This document shows positions 35,391-56,184 of a DNA stretch of 64,000 bases, piece by piece (positions within the stretch are counted from its first letter, which is position 1; each line of letters opens with the position of its first letter). The position numbers and the translations under genes were made by a program. The notes beneath the pieces were generated by a model. It saw only the letters and a list, made by a program, of their open reading frames with translations, ran no database searches and had not been told where the DNA came from. Source of the stretch: Nakamurella endophytica (GTDB lineage Bacteria > Actinomycetota > Actinomycetes > Mycobacteriales > Nakamurellaceae); assembly GCF_014646215.1 (NCBI RefSeq), contig NZ_BMNA01000011.1:43492-107491 (forward strand), written 5' to 3'.

Positions 35391-35654
35391 TGTCTATTGA
35401 TCGCAGGTGACCACGAAGTGGGCGCCCGGTGATCGACTATGGAGATGGGCGCACGAGGCACCCGATCGCTGGTCCATATGAGCTGGTCTGCTCGTTATGT
35501 ACCAAAGGAATCTCATCCCCGACCACGGCGGACCGCGGACGGATAGACGAGGTGATAAATCAGTTGGCACTGACTTTCGGTACGCTGTTGAGTTCTCAAG
35601 GAGCGGACGCGCACCGTCCCAAGTCCTTCGACCTGTTCTGGGGCAACCCGATCT
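35391..35654 (-). other. rRNA operon leader with boxA-like element
   Basis: Untranslated leader between the most proximal promoter and 16S. At 35581-35610 the minus strand reads CTCCTTGAGAACTCAACAGC, the conserved actinobacterial rRNA leader sequence thought to act in antitermination. Next to 16S, at 35399-35412, the leader reads GGTCACCTGCGATC, the complement of part of the operon terminator. No ORF here is credible. Confidence 0.7.
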
Positions 35655-35683
35655 ACGTTACCCGGTCCAGTTCGCGGTGTCAA
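35655..35683 (-). promoter_or_regulatory. rRNA promoter, proximal
   Basis: TTGACA (35683-35678) and TAACGT (35660-35655) with exactly 17 bases between, in minus orientation, about 265 bases upstream of 16S. It lies in one copy of a 62-bp direct repeat. Confidence 0.85.
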
Positions 35684-35723
35684 ACCGCCTGCCCCGGTGT
35701 CCCTGCCGACTGTACCGGCTCGG
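35662..35723 (-). repeat. 62-bp direct repeat, copy A (proximal rRNA promoter)
   Basis: 61 of 62 bases match copy B at 35807-35868. The repeat carries the -35 box, spacer and about 40 bp upstream, but stops just before the -10 box. Confidence 0.9.
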
Positions 35724-35799
35724 AGTCGGGCCTCGGGAGGCCTGGCATCCGGGGACTGCTCCTCGCTGATCCGAAGATCGCCCTGGAGCAAGCCCGAGA

Positions 35800-35828
35800 G
35801 ACGCTAGCCGGTCCAGTTCGCGGTGTCA
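35800..35828 (-). promoter_or_regulatory. rRNA promoter, middle
   Basis: TTGACA (35828-35823), 17-base spacer, TAGCGT (35805-35800), minus strand. The -35 box and spacer are shared with the proximal promoter through the 62-bp repeat; the -10 box differs. Confidence 0.85.
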
Positions 35829-35868
35829 AACCGCCTGACCCGGTGTCCCTGCCGACTGTACCGGCTCG
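35807..35868 (-). repeat. 62-bp direct repeat, copy B (middle rRNA promoter)
   Basis: Second copy, 145 bp upstream of copy A (in transcription sense), with one mismatch. Confidence 0.9.
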
Positions 35869-35970
35869 GGACTCGACCCTCGGGGGTCGGGATCCTGTGG
35901 GATCCTCTCCAGCAGGTCGGCCAGGCGGGCCTGTCGGCCCTGTCCTGCCCGGTTCCCCGCGGCAACAGCA

Positions 35971-35999
35971 AAGTTACGGACGTGCGTCCGGAGTGTCAA
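35971..35999 (-). promoter_or_regulatory. rRNA promoter, distal
   Basis: TTGACA (35999-35994), 17-base spacer, TAACTT (35976-35971), minus strand. The spacer (a GGACG-C-ACGTCC near-palindrome) is unrelated to that of the other two promoters, so only the core elements are shared. Confidence 0.8.
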
Positions 36000-36438
36000 A
36001 TGCGCAGGTGGGCATGCTGTCTCGGGCGCATCGCCGCAGGTGGGGGCCCGTGCACACAGTGCGCCGCGCGGCGCCGCGGGCCGACCACTCTCCGGTGACC
36101 TGGGTCACGGGCGGTGACCGGGGATCCGGGCGGGTGGTCGGTGTATGGCACCGCGTCGACCGGGGCAGCAGTCCGACCCGCCACCGGGGCTTCGTGCCGC
36201 CGCGGTCGCCGACTTGACCCGGACCGGAACGGCCTGCGGCGACCGGCGCGGCCGCGGTCGGTACACCGTCGGCCCGGTGCGGAAGTCCCCCGGTGCACGG
36301 ACGCCCGCAGAGCAGGGGCTGGTGCCTGTGCGTGCCCGTACGGTCACAACCGCCGGACACCGACGCCGGCGCGAACTCCTACGCCGGAACGGTGCCCGTC
36401 GCGTCAGTCGGTGGGCCGACGGTGCGGCACGACCCCGG
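36000..36438. other. Noncoding region between tyrS and the rRNA promoters
   Basis: 439 bases without a credible gene. It contains a perfect 14-bp palindrome GTGACCTGGGTCAC at 36095-36108, about 100 bp upstream of the distal rRNA promoter, which could be a regulator site. A weak 5-bp hairpin lies just after the tyrS stop codon. Nothing else seen. Confidence 0.5.
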
Positions 36439-37745
36439 TCAGCCGGCGGAGATCTCGACCCCGGCGACGTGCCGCTTGCCGCGACGGACGACCAGGTACC
36501 GGCCGTGCAGCAGCTCGGCGTCGCCCGGGACCTCGTCCGGGTCGGTCATCCGGCGGTTGTTCAGGTACGCGCCGCCCTCGGCGACGGTGCGACGCGCCTC
36601 GGAGTTGGACGCGGCCAGTCCCGACTCGCGCAGCAGTGCAACGACAGTGGGCGACGGATCGCTCACCCGGTGCAGTCCGGTCTCCTCGAGTGCCGCCCGG
36701 AGCGTCGCCGCGTCGACGGCGGCGAGGTCGTCCTGCCCGAACAGCGCCCGGCTCGCCCGGATGACCGCGTCCGTCGCCGGGCGCCCGTGCACCAGTGCCG
36801 TCACGTCGGCGGCGAGCGCGCGCTGCGCCGCCCGGGCCTGCGGCCGCTCGACGGTGGCCCGTTCGAGCTCGGCGATCTCCTCGGCGGACCGCTCGGTGAA
36901 CGCCTTGAGCAGCAGGACCACGGAGGCGTCCTCGACGTTGATCCAGTACTGGTAGAAGGCGTACGGGCTGGTCATGTCGGCCGACAGCCACACGGCGTTG
37001 CCCTCGGACTTGCCGAACTTGACCCCCGCGGAGTCGGTGATCAGCGGCGTCGCGAGCACGTGCACGCCCGCTCCCTCGACCCTGCGGATCAGGTCGACGC
37101 CGGCGGTGAGATTGCCCCACTGGTCCTGACCGCCGGTCTGCAGCGTGCAGCCGTACTCGCGGTACAGGTGCAAGAAGTCCAGCGCCTGCAGGATCTGGTA
37201 GCTGAACTCGGTGTAGCTGATCCCTTCCTCGCTGCTCAGCCGCGCCGCCACCGCCTCCTTGCGGAGCATGGCGTTGACCCGGAAGTGCTTGCCGATGTCG
37301 CGCAGGAAGTCCAGCGCGCTGATCGGCGCCGTCCAGTCGAGGTTGTCGACCAGCAGGGCCGGGTTCTCCCCCTCGAACTCCAGGAACGGCCGCACCTGCG
37401 CACGGATGCGGTCGACCCAGTCCGCCGTCTGCTCCCGGGTCTTCAGCACCCGCTCGGCCGTCGGGCGCGGGTCCCCGATGAGCCCGGTCGAGCCCCCCAC
37501 CAGGCAGATCACCCGGTGGCCCGCGCGCTGCATCCACCGCAGCACGATCAGCTGCACCAGGTTCCCGAAGTGCAGGCTGGGCGCGGTCGGGTCGAACCCG
37601 CAGTAGACGGTGACCGGTCCCGAGGCCAGCGCCGCCGCCAGCGCCTCCTCGTCCGTGGTCAGCGCGACCAACCCGCGCCACCGCAGCTCCTCGAGCACCG
37701 ACGGCACGCCGGCCCGGTCGGCGGTGCGGGAGGGGGCGGTGGTGG

Positions 37746-37749
<4 letters not shown>
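36439..37749 (-). CDS. tyrS: Tyrosyl-tRNA synthetase
   Basis: A 436-residue class I synthetase charging tRNA-Tyr. The HIGH-like motif is HFGN (60-63) in CGFDPTAPSLHFGN; the KMSKS-like motif is KFGKS at about 244-248. The tyrosine pocket is marked by YQILQALDF and the conserved GGQDQWGN. An S4 RNA-binding domain closes the protein (SNSEARRTVAEGGAYLNN, to KRHVAGVEI). The GTG at 37749 overlaps the mpg stop (GTGA). Last gene of argG-argH-mpg-tyrS; the mpg-tyrS pair equals Rv1688-Rv1689. Confidence 0.97.
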
Positions 37750-47619
<9,870 letters not shown>

Positions 47620-47629
47620 TAATCGAGCG

Positions 47630-48847
47630 TCAGTGCACCACGGTCGTGAGCAGCGGGATGTCCTGCTCCTCGGGCGTCAGCGATCCGTGCTGACCCTCCA
47701 GGGACAGCAGGGTCTTCGGGGTGGTCCTGGAGTCCACGACCGCCCACTGCGACCGCGCGGCCACCAGCACGTCCCCGATGCGCGGCAGCACCGCGGCGTC
47801 CACCGGCCCGAACCAGCCCTCGGCCACGGCCTCGTCCCGGGTGCGCACCCACGCGCGGTCGCCCGCCTCGTCGGCGAACCGGCCGGCGACGCGGTCGCCG
47901 GCGCCCGGCTCGACGTACAGCTGCGCCAGCCGCGGGTCGCCGCCGACCAGCCGCACCTCGCGGGTCAGGTCGGGCCGCTCGGCCAGGTCGAGCCGCGACT
48001 CGTGCGGGACGTCGACCATCCCGTGGTCGGCGGTGACCACCAGCACGGTGCCGTGCGGCACCGAGCGCGCCAGCCGGTCCAGACCGCGGTCCAGGTGCCG
48101 CAGCTCGCGCCGCCAGGCCGAGCTGCCCGGCCCGTACACGTGCCCCGCGCCGTCCACGTCGCCCCAGTAGGCGTAGACCAGGCCGGGTTCGGCGAGCAGC
48201 TCGATCGCCGCGTCCACCCGGCCGGGCCAGCGCCGCACGCCGTGGAAACGGGCGCCGCGCAGGGCCGCCTCGGTCAGCCCCGAGCCATCGAACTCCGGCG
48301 CGCCGATGCTGTGCACGGCCACCCCCGCCGCCGCGACCTGCTCGAACACCGTCGCCCCCGGCTGCCACCGGACGGGGTCGACGTCGGGCGACCAGCGCAG
48401 TTCGTTGAGCAGCCGGCCGCTGCCGGGATCGAGCACCTCGTACCCGACCAGGCCGTGGCTGCCCGGCGGCCGGCCGGTGCCCAAGGACCCCAGCGACGTG
48501 GCGGTGGTGCTCGGGCAACCTGCCTGCAGCACGTCGCCCCCGCCGTCCCGGTCGCCTCGCTCGCCGCTGTGCCCGCTGGGGCCGCTGGGGTCGCTGGGGT
48601 CGCTGCCGCCACCGTCCAGCAGGGTGGCGAGGAAGGGTGCGCTCCGCCGGTGCTCCGACAGCTGCCGGTACCCGAGCCCGTCGACCAGCACGACGCAGAC
48701 CCGCTCGGCCGCCGGCAGCTCGACGGCGGGCAACGGCAGCCGCACGCCGAGCGCGGCGGCGGCACCGGGCAGCACCGCGGACAGCGTGGACGTCCCGTAG
48801 CGGGGAATCCGGGGGGCCGACGACGAGACCGACGGGTGCACCGGCAT
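47630..48847 (-). CDS. Alkaline-phosphatase-superfamily phosphodiesterase/nucleotide pyrophosphatase
   Basis: A 405-residue AlkP-superfamily protein. The first metal motif is VVLVDGLGYRQL (Asp near 56), the nucleophile Thr is in CPSTTATSLGSLGTG near 115, and VTADHGMVDVP near 270 gives further ligands. The Pro/Ser/Asp-Gly-rich insert around 85-105 (DPSDPSGPSGHSGERGDRDG) is low complexity. There is no signal peptide, so it is probably cytosolic. The pairing with the DUF5998 gene just upstream is common in actinobacteria. Substrate unknown. The ATG at 48847 directly precedes the conserved segment. Confidence 0.85.
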   Translation of the reverse strand: MPVHPSVSSSAPRIPRYGTSTLSAVLPGAAAALGVRLPLPAVELPAAERVCVVLVDGLGYRQLSEHRRSAPFLATLLDGGGSDPSDPSGPSGHSGERGDRDGGGDVLQAGCPSTTATSLGSLGTGRPPGSHGLVGYEVLDPGSGRLLNELRWSPDVDPVRWQPGATVFEQVAAAGVAVHSIGAPEFDGSGLTEAALRGARFHGVRRWPGRVDAAIELLAEPGLVYAYWGDVDGAGHVYGPGSSAWRRELRHLDRGLDRLARSVPHGTVLVVTADHGMVDVPHESRLDLAERPDLTREVRLVGGDPRLAQLYVEPGAGDRVAGRFADEAGDRAWVRTRDEAVAEGWFGPVDAAVLPRIGDVLVAARSQWAVVDSRTTPKTLLSLEGQHGSLTPEEQDIPLLTTVVH

Positions 48848-48911
48848 GACCGGGCGGGGCGGCGGGCCGGGCGCGACCGGGCGTGCCGGACCCGCGCCCG
48901 CGGCGGGCACG

Positions 48912-49508
48912 TCAGCCCCGGGACAGGGCGGCCGCGCCGGCGGTCGCCGCGGACAGCACCCGGGCGAACTCGACCGCGTCGGACAGCGCACCGTCCCCCT
49001 CGGCGTCGGCGCTGATGCGCAGGGCGAGGTCGTCGCCGGTCATCGATCCGGTGTACCCGTGGTCGGCCTCGCACTGCGGGTCGCCGCAACTGGCCGGCTC
49101 CAGGTCCAGCCGCGAGACGGCGCCCCAGCCGATGGTGAGGGTGAGCTCGCGACCCAGCCGGCCGGCGACGTACCGCTCGGGCTCGGGGACGACGTGGGTG
49201 ACCATGACCGTGCGCACCGCGGTCAGCGGCACCGATTCGCTGGTGGCGATGCCGTGCGCCTGCTGGCCGTGCTCCTCGTCGCCGCCGTGGTCGTCGGCGT
49301 GCACGAACACCAGCCGGTGCGGGGTCAGCACCACCACGGACAGGTGCCGGCGCACCGTGTCGACGTCGAACGTGGTCTCGCCGTGCACCAGGTGACCCTG
49401 CACCGGCTCACCGGCCAGCGCGATGTCCAGCACGTCGGTGACGAACGCCGGGTAGTACCCGGATGCGGTGATCTTGCGGGTGAGGTCCGCGGGCAGCGTG
49501 GACGGCAT
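48912..49508 (-). CDS. DUF5998 family protein
   Basis: A 198-residue protein recognisable as DUF5998, an actinobacterial family: it starts MPSTLPADLTRKITASGYYP and has HLVHGETTFDVDTVRRHLSV, VLTPHRLVFVHADDH and CGDPQCEADHGYTG (two cysteines, a possible metal pair). A central beta-rich domain and a C-terminal helix are suggested. Function unknown. It lies 64 bases upstream of the AlkP-type gene on the same strand and is probably co-transcribed. Confidence 0.82.
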   Translation of the reverse strand: MPSTLPADLTRKITASGYYPAFVTDVLDIALAGEPVQGHLVHGETTFDVDTVRRHLSVVVLTPHRLVFVHADDHGGDEEHGQQAHGIATSESVPLTAVRTVMVTHVVPEPERYVAGRLGRELTLTIGWGAVSRLDLEPASCGDPQCEADHGYTGSMTGDDLALRISADAEGDGALSDAVEFARVLSAATAGAAALSRG

Positions 49509-49602
49509 GCGCCCATCGTGGCACCCGGGGCCGCGAGGACCGCGCGGGGTGCCGGCAGCGTCCTGGCCCGCGCGGCGGCGGCCCGGCCGGACAGCCCGGC
49601 CG

Positions 49603-49635
49603 GTCGGCCCCGGTGGTCGGCCCCGGTGGTCGGCC
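49603..49635. repeat. 13-bp tandem repeat
   Basis: GTCGGCCCCGGTG occurs twice in tandem plus a partial third copy, between pheT and the DUF5998 gene. Short; no function seen. Confidence 0.55.
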
Positions 49636-49648
49636 TGCCGCCGCCCGG

Positions 49649-52132
49649 TCAGCGCAGCGTCGCGCCGGTGCGGTCCTGCGCGGCGGCCACCGCCGCGTCG
49701 CGCACCTGCACCGCCTCGGCGGCCGTCAACGTCCGGTCGGGCGCCCGGACCACCAGCGCGAAGGCCAGCGACACCGATCCCTCCGGCACCTGGTCCCCGG
49801 TGTAGACGTCGAACAGCCGCACCGATTCCAGCAGGGGGCCGCCCCCGTCGCGCAGGGCGGCGGTGACGTCACCGGCCGGGACGGCGGCCGGGACCACGAC
49901 GGCGACGTCCAGGCGCACCGGCGGGAACGGCGAGATCCGCGGGCCACGCGGCGGCGCCGGCAGCGGCAGGGCGTCCAGGTCCAGCTCCAGCGCGCAGCTG
50001 CGCGGCGGCAACCCGTAGCGCTCGCAGACGGCCGGGTGCAGCTCGCCGGCGTACCCGACGGGCCAGTCGCCGACGGAGATCCGGGCGCACCGGCCGGGAT
50101 GCCAGGGCGCGACGGAGGCCGCCGTGACGCGCAGCTCGACGCCGGCGACCGCGCCGACCCGCCGGGCGAGCTCGACGGCGTCGCCCCAGGACGCGGCGCG
50201 GCCCGGACCCCACCAACCGGCCGGGTCGACGTCACCGCAGAGCACCGCGGCGACGTGCTGCGGCTGCAGCGGCAGGCTCGAGGACAGCCGGCGCAGTTCC
50301 GCGTCGGTGGGCCGCCGGTCGACGGGCAGCGCCGGTGGCGCCGGCTGGTCCGCCCGCGGCAGGACCACCTGGGCGATCTCGAACAGCGCCAGGTCACGGG
50401 CGCCGCGCGAGAGGTTGCGCACCGCCGCGTCGATCAGCCCGGGGAGCAGCGTGGTGGCCATCGCCGGCCGGTCGGCGTCCAGCGGGTTCGACAGCGTGGC
50501 CGACCGGCGTCGCGCGTCACCGGCGGGCAGCCCGAGCCGGTCGAGGTCGGCCGACCCGACGAAGGGGAAGCTCAACACCTCGGTCAGGCCCGCCGACGCC
50601 AGGTCCGCGGCGATCCGCCGGTGGCGCTGCTGCTCGGCCGTCAGCCCGGTGCCCGGCGGCGCGGCCGGCAGCACGGACGGCAGGTCGTCGTAGCCGTCGA
50701 CGCGGGCGACCTCCTCCACCAGGTCGGCGGGCCGGCTCAGGTCCGGTCGCCAGCTGGGCGGCAGCACGGTGAGCGAGCGGCCGGCCGAGGTGACCACCGC
50801 CCCGAGCTGCTCGAGCCGGTGGGCGATCACCGCCGGTTCGTAGGACCGGCCGGTCAGCCGCTCCGGTTCGGACAGCGGGAGCTGCACCGACGGCAGCACC
50901 GGCACCCGGCCGACGTCGGTGCGGCCGGTGATCTCGCCGCCGCCGTAGCGCACCAGCAGCTCGGCGGCGTACTCGGCGGCCGCGGCGGCGACGGCCGGGT
51001 CGACGGCGCGCTCGAAGCGGCGGGACGCCTCGCTGGGCAGCTTGTGCCGCCGGGCGGTGCGCGAGATGGCGGCCGGGTCCCACCAGGCCGCCTCGAGGAG
51101 CACGTCGTCGGTGCTGCCGGAGATCTCGGTCGACTCGCCACCCATGACGCCGGCGAGCGAGACGGCGCCGGACTCGTCGGCGACCACGAGGTCGTCGCCG
51201 GCCAGCCGGCGCACCGTCCCGTCCAACGTCCGCAGCGTCTCCCCCGGGCGGGCACGGCGCACGGTGATGCCGCCGCGGAGCCGGCCGGCGTCGAAGGCGT
51301 GCAGCGGCTGTCCCCAGCCCACCATGACGTAGTTGGTGATGTCGACGGCCAGCGAGATGGACCGGATGCCGGCGGCCTGCACCCGGCGGCGCAACCACCA
51401 CGGCGACGGGGCGGACGGGTCGACCCCCTGCACCCGGACCGCGACGAACCGGGCGCAGCCCTGCTCGTCCTCGACCGTCACCGGCCAGGCCGGGTGCTCG
51501 CGCGCGGGCAGCGCCGCGCTGCGCGCGGCCGCCTCGTCGCGGAACGGGACGTCCAGCGCCGCACCGGTCTCCCGGGCCAGCCCGCGGATGGACAGGGCGT
51601 ACCCGCGGTCGGGCGTGACGGCCAGCTCGACGACGCCGTCGTCGGCGCCGATCAGCCCGCGGGCGTCCGCACCGACCGGCGCGTCCGGGTCGAGCACCAG
51701 GATGCCCTCGTGCTCGGTGCCGATGCCGAGCTCGCGCACCGAGCAGATCATCCCGTCGGAGACGTGCCCGTAGGTCTGCCGCGACGCGATCTCGAAGCCG
51801 CCGGGCAGCACCGTCCCGGGCAGCGCCACCACGACGTGGTCGCCCACCGCGAAGTTCCGCGCACCGCAGATGATCCCGCGCGGCGCGTCGCCGCCGTCCG
51901 GTCCGTTGCCCGGTCCGACGTCGACCGTGCACCAGCGGATCGGCTTCTTGAAGCCCGTCAGCTCCTCGATGGTGCGGACCACGCCGACCACCAGCAGACC
52001 CTCTGTCGCGGGCGGGATGTGGACGCCCTCGGTCTCGAAACCGACCCGCAGCAGGGCGTCCGCGACCTGCTGCGCGGTAGTGCCCGCGGGCAGGTCGACA
52101 TCCTCGGCCAGCCAGCTCAGTGGCGCACGCAC
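49649..52132 (-). CDS. pheT: Phenylalanyl-tRNA synthetase beta subunit
   Basis: A 827-residue beta subunit of the alpha2-beta2 enzyme. The N-terminal tRNA-binding OB domain (about 40-155) has RTIEELTGFKKPIRWCTVDV and ICGARNFAVGDHVVVALPG. B3/B4 editing residues follow, then B5 (PVLPSVQLPLSEPERLTG), the catalytic-like domain, and the FDX-ACB anticodon-binding domain at the C-terminus (SPFPPVRLDVAVVVPAAVPAGDV). The GTG at 52132 gives the usual start VRAPLSWLAEDVDL and lies four bases after the pheS stop. Confidence 0.96.
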   Translation of the reverse strand: MRAPLSWLAEDVDLPAGTTAQQVADALLRVGFETEGVHIPPATEGLLVVGVVRTIEELTGFKKPIRWCTVDVGPGNGPDGGDAPRGIICGARNFAVGDHVVVALPGTVLPGGFEIASRQTYGHVSDGMICSVRELGIGTEHEGILVLDPDAPVGADARGLIGADDGVVELAVTPDRGYALSIRGLARETGAALDVPFRDEAAARSAALPAREHPAWPVTVEDEQGCARFVAVRVQGVDPSAPSPWWLRRRVQAAGIRSISLAVDITNYVMVGWGQPLHAFDAGRLRGGITVRRARPGETLRTLDGTVRRLAGDDLVVADESGAVSLAGVMGGESTEISGSTDDVLLEAAWWDPAAISRTARRHKLPSEASRRFERAVDPAVAAAAAEYAAELLVRYGGGEITGRTDVGRVPVLPSVQLPLSEPERLTGRSYEPAVIAHRLEQLGAVVTSAGRSLTVLPPSWRPDLSRPADLVEEVARVDGYDDLPSVLPAAPPGTGLTAEQQRHRRIAADLASAGLTEVLSFPFVGSADLDRLGLPAGDARRRSATLSNPLDADRPAMATTLLPGLIDAAVRNLSRGARDLALFEIAQVVLPRADQPAPPALPVDRRPTDAELRRLSSSLPLQPQHVAAVLCGDVDPAGWWGPGRAASWGDAVELARRVGAVAGVELRVTAASVAPWHPGRCARISVGDWPVGYAGELHPAVCERYGLPPRSCALELDLDALPLPAPPRGPRISPFPPVRLDVAVVVPAAVPAGDVTAALRDGGGPLLESVRLFDVYTGDQVPEGSVSLAFALVVRAPDRTLTAAEAVQVRDAAVAAAQDRTGATLR

Positions 52133-52136
52133 GTCG

Positions 52137-53435
<1,299 letters not shown>

Positions 53436-53544
53436 CTACCCTCGCCTCGTGCCCGCCGCGGGACCGAGGTGGCCGGCTGGAACCGACGGGCGGGCGGGCA
53501 GTCAGGCAGTGAAGCAGGCGGTGGCGGGCGGGTGGAGGCGGTCG

Positions 53545-56184
53545 GTGGCGGGCGGAGGCGCGGTGAGGGGTGCGGTCGGGCGCCGCGGCACGCTGCGCGT
53601 CCACCTGGGCGCGGCCCCGGGCGTCGGCACGACGGTGGCCATGCTCGAAGAGGGCCGCCGCCGGCGGGCCCGCGGCACGGACGTCGTGGTGGGGTGGGTG
53701 GAGGACCACGGCCGCCCGTACACCCGCCAGGCCGTCGGAGACCTGCCGGTGGTGCCGGGACGCACCGTCCGGCACCGCGGCCCGGACGTCACCGAGCTGG
53801 ACACCGACGCGGTGCTCGCCCGGGCGCCGGAGGTGGCGCTCGTCGACGAGCTGGCGCACACCAACCCTGCCGGGTCACCGCGGCCCCGGCGCTACCAGGA
53901 CGTCCAGGTCCTGCTGGACGCCGGCATCGACGTGGTGACGACGCTGGACGTGCAGCAGCTGGAGTCGCTCCGCGACGTGGTCGCGGCGATCACCGGCGTC
54001 CGGCAGGACGAGACCGTGCCCGACGAGGTGGTGCGGTCGGCGGCGGCCGTCGAGCTGGTGGACAGGAGCCCCGAGGCGCTGCGCGGCCGGCTGGCGTACG
54101 GGCACGTCTTCCCGGCGGAACGGGTGGACGCCGCGCAGGGCCACTTCCGCGAGGGCACCCTGACCGCACTGCGCGAGCTGGCGCTGCTGTGGCTGGCCGA
54201 CCGGGTCGACGAAGGCCTGGGGCGGTACCGGGCGGAGCACGGGATCGCCCAGACGTGGCCGGCACGGGAACGGACCGTGGTGGCGCTGTCCGGCGGTCCG
54301 GAGGGCGAGCTGCTGCTGCGCCGCGGGGCCCGCATCGCCGGTGCCGCCGCCGGGCGGTCCATGGTGGCCGTGCACGTGCTGCGCACCGACGGCGGCCTCG
54401 GCGCCCGACCCGCGGAGCTGGAGCGGCAGCGGCAGCTGACCCAGGAGCTCGGCGGCACGCTGCACCTGCTGGTCGGCGACGACGTCCCGGCCACCGTGCT
54501 GTCGTTCGCCCGGCGGGTGAACGGCACACAGATCGTCGTCGGCGCTTCGGGGCACGGCCGCTGGGTGTCGTTGCTACGGCCGAGCACCGTCTCCGCCGTA
54601 ATCCGCGGGTCCGGCGACGTCGACGTGCACGTGGTGACGCACCCGGCCCACCGGACCGCCCGGTCCCCGCTCGCCCGGCTCCGGCGGCTGGCCGCGGCCG
54701 TGCGCCGGGCGCGACCCGCGACCCGCTCGTGGCTGTCGTGGGCTGCGGCGCTGCTCACCCCGCCGGTGCTCGCGGCAGCCATGTGGCCGGGCCGGTCCGC
54801 CCTGGACCTGACGACGCAGATGCTGGTGTTCCTGCTCGGTGTGCTGGCCGTGGGGCTGACGTCGACGGTGGCGGCCGCGACGGTCAGCGCGCTGCTCGCC
54901 GGCCTGCTGGTCAACGTGCTCTTCACGCCGCCGATCGGGTCGCTGACGATCGCGCTGCCGCGCAACGCCTTCGCGCTCGCGGTGTTCGTGGTGACGGCGG
55001 TCGTCGTGGCGTCGACCGTGTCGAGGTCGGCGCGCCGGGCGCGGGCGGCGGCGGGGGGGCGGGCCGAGGCGCAGCTGCTGGCGACGACGGCGGTCGACGT
55101 CGCCGAGGCGGCCGACCCGCTGCGCGCCGTGCTGGACCGAGTCCGCGCCGGGTTCGGGATGACCGGGGCGGCGCTGGTCGCCGCACCCGGGGATCCCCGT
55201 CCGCCGGGCGAGGTCGCCGGCGGCGCGGACGCTGCGGTGCTCGCCGGGTCGGGACGGGTGCCCGACGGTCTGGCGGCTCCCGACGTGGTGGCGGCCACCG
55301 GCACCGGGCACCGGCTCGTCGCCTGGGGTCGCCCGTTGCCGGCCGAGGAGCACCGGCTGCTCGAGACGCTGGCCACCCAGGCCGTGGTGGCGGCGGACCG
55401 GGTCCGGGACCGCCGGGACGCGGCGGAGGCCAGCCGGCTCAAAGCCTCCGACAGCGTCCGCACCGCCGTGCTGGCCGCCCTGTCGCACGACCTGCGGACG
55501 CCGCTGGCGACGATCAAGGCGTCGGTGTCCGGCCTGGCCGACCGGTCGGTCCACTGGCTGCCGGCCGACCGGGACGAGCTGCTGGACACGGCCGCAGAGG
55601 CGGTCGACCAGCTCGACGACCTGGTGCGCAACCTGCTCGACCAGTCCCGGCTGGACACCGGCGTGCTCGCACCGGTTCTCGCGCCGGTGTCCGTCGACGA
55701 GGTGGTGCACCGGGCGCTGCTCGGGCTCGCGCACCACGGGCCGCCCGGTGCGCCGGCGGTGGACGTCGCCATCCCCGACGACCTGCCGCTGGTCACCACG
55801 GACGCCGGCCTGCTCGAGCGGGTGCTGGCCAACGTCGTCGCCAACGCCGTGCGCCACTCGCCGCCGCACGTCCCGGTCCGCATCCGCGCCGCGCTCGTCG
55901 GCACCGGCGGTGGGCGGTCCGTGGTGCTGCGGGTGGCCGACCGCGGTCCGGGCGTCCCCGAGCACGACCGGGGACGGATGTTCCGCCCCTTCCAGCGGCT
56001 GGGCGACGTGCCCGCCGGGTCCGGCATCGGTCTGGGCCTCGCCGTCGCGCGGGGGCTGGCGGAGGCTGTCGGCGTGACGATCGACGCGGAGGGCACGCCC
56101 GGCGGCGGGCTGACCATGGTGCTGACCGTGCCGGTCGACGCCGCACCGGCCGGCCCGGGCGGGCCGGCGGAGGCGGCCCGGTGA
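53545..56184 (+). CDS. kdpD: KdpD-like sensor histidine kinase with altered Walker A
   Basis: A 879-residue KdpD. The N-terminal KdpD domain is at about 15-225 (RVHLGAAPGV, VDELAHTNPAGSPRPRRYQDV, LDAGIDVVTTLDVQQLESL), the USP-like domain at 240-365, four membrane segments at about 396-490, then GAF-like sequence. The kinase core has H648 in LSHDLRTPLATIK, the N box NVVANAVRHSPPH and DRGPGVPEHDRGRMF. The ATP loop reads GAAPGVGTT where the family has GxxPGVGKT: the invariant Lys is Thr29. Start: the GTG at 53545, six bases after GGAGG; GTGs at 53509, 53521 and 53563 are alternatives. No kdpFABC is in the window. Overlaps kdpE (GTGA). Confidence 0.92.
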   Translation: MAGGGAVRGAVGRRGTLRVHLGAAPGVGTTVAMLEEGRRRRARGTDVVVGWVEDHGRPYTRQAVGDLPVVPGRTVRHRGPDVTELDTDAVLARAPEVALVDELAHTNPAGSPRPRRYQDVQVLLDAGIDVVTTLDVQQLESLRDVVAAITGVRQDETVPDEVVRSAAAVELVDRSPEALRGRLAYGHVFPAERVDAAQGHFREGTLTALRELALLWLADRVDEGLGRYRAEHGIAQTWPARERTVVALSGGPEGELLLRRGARIAGAAAGRSMVAVHVLRTDGGLGARPAELERQRQLTQELGGTLHLLVGDDVPATVLSFARRVNGTQIVVGASGHGRWVSLLRPSTVSAVIRGSGDVDVHVVTHPAHRTARSPLARLRRLAAAVRRARPATRSWLSWAAALLTPPVLAAAMWPGRSALDLTTQMLVFLLGVLAVGLTSTVAAATVSALLAGLLVNVLFTPPIGSLTIALPRNAFALAVFVVTAVVVASTVSRSARRARAAAGGRAEAQLLATTAVDVAEAADPLRAVLDRVRAGFGMTGAALVAAPGDPRPPGEVAGGADAAVLAGSGRVPDGLAAPDVVAATGTGHRLVAWGRPLPAEEHRLLETLATQAVVAADRVRDRRDAAEASRLKASDSVRTAVLAALSHDLRTPLATIKASVSGLADRSVHWLPADRDELLDTAAEAVDQLDDLVRNLLDQSRLDTGVLAPVLAPVSVDEVVHRALLGLAHHGPPGAPAVDVAIPDDLPLVTTDAGLLERVLANVVANAVRHSPPHVPVRIRAALVGTGGGRSVVLRVADRGPGVPEHDRGRMFRPFQRLGDVPAGSGIGLGLAVARGLAEAVGVTIDAEGTPGGGLTMVLTVPVDAAPAGPGGPAEAAR

